A stretch of 6,595 nt of DNA from Flavobacteriales bacterium UBA6969. GTDB taxonomy: Bacteria; Bacteroidota; Bacteroidia; Flavobacteriales_D; Sanyastnellaceae. The notes under the pieces are model-generated. The model worked only from the letters and a program-made list of their open reading frames with translations, was not told where the DNA came from and did not search any database. Below, piece by piece: positions 6,557-6,595 of this stretch. Numbering within the stretch: the first letter of the stretch is position 1; each line of letters begins with the position of its first letter. Made by a program: the position numbers and the translations under genes. Location of the stretch: the NCBI GenBank assembly GCA_002448555.1, contig DJYV01000086.1, positions 6,127 through 12,721 of the forward strand, given 5' to 3'.

Positions 6557-6595
6557 GTTGCGGTAGTTCGACATCACTTCTTCGAACGTTTCCTT
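6551..6595 (-). CDS. C-terminal end of an unidentified minus-strand gene (partial)
   Basis: Read from the right edge, the minus strand encodes KETFEEVMSNYRNQ and then a TGA at 6553-6551. Only 14 residues are visible, too few to name a product; the composition looks like an amphipathic C-terminal helix. Support that a gene really ends here: a strong intrinsic terminator oriented for this strand lies about 30 bases downstream, and no other gene would use it. Confidence 0.55.
   Translation of the reverse strand, partial: KETFEEVMSNYRNQ

Noticed and set aside
1..6595. CRISPR array, insertion sequence, tRNA, rRNA or phage genes
   Set aside because: No regularly spaced repeats, transposase motifs or RNA-gene signatures were found on either strand by reading.

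Overview
The window looks like a chromosomal core-gene segment of a moderately GC-rich Bacteroidota, probably a flavobacterial relative. Evidence for this: the gene order around lptD resembles that phylum as I recall it; start codons lack Shine-Dalgarno sequences; promoter-like boxes fit the Bacteroidota TAnnTTTG consensus; and the small single-pass membrane protein and the LptD subtype are of kinds I associate with it. There are no mobile elements, CRISPR repeats, rRNA or tRNA genes.

Left half (1-2795, minus strand): an apparent three-gene operon read right to left. It holds an exported N-acetylmuramoyl-L-alanine amidase with a C-terminal SPOR-like domain, then an MCE/MlaD-family lipid-transport protein with one N-terminal membrane anchor, then the membrane half of an (Fe-S)-binding oxidoreductase cut off by the window edge. 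Gaps between these genes are 5-9 bases. Centre (2794-5253, plus strand): lptD, the outer-membrane LPS-assembly barrel, diverges from the amidase. The two ATG codons overlap in a single CATG, and two facing TAnnTTTG boxes flank it.

Right part: ridA and a 54-residue single-TM protein form a minus-strand pair that ends 4 bases from the lptD stop. A class-I glutamine amidotransferase (TrpG/PabA type) diverges from ridA over 50 bases. The last 45 bases hold the C-terminus of a further minus-strand gene. That gene's intrinsic terminator is folded into the last codons of the amidotransferase gene.

Functionally, the centre and left are a cell-envelope cluster: LPS insertion, peptidoglycan cleavage and lipid trafficking. 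The right is housekeeping metabolism: enamine/imine detoxification, and anthranilate or aminodeoxychorismate synthesis. I see no convincing new multi-gene system. The points most worth a second look are the compact divergent start region, the directional terminator inside a coding end, the small membrane protein, and the conserved-looking cysteines of LptD.
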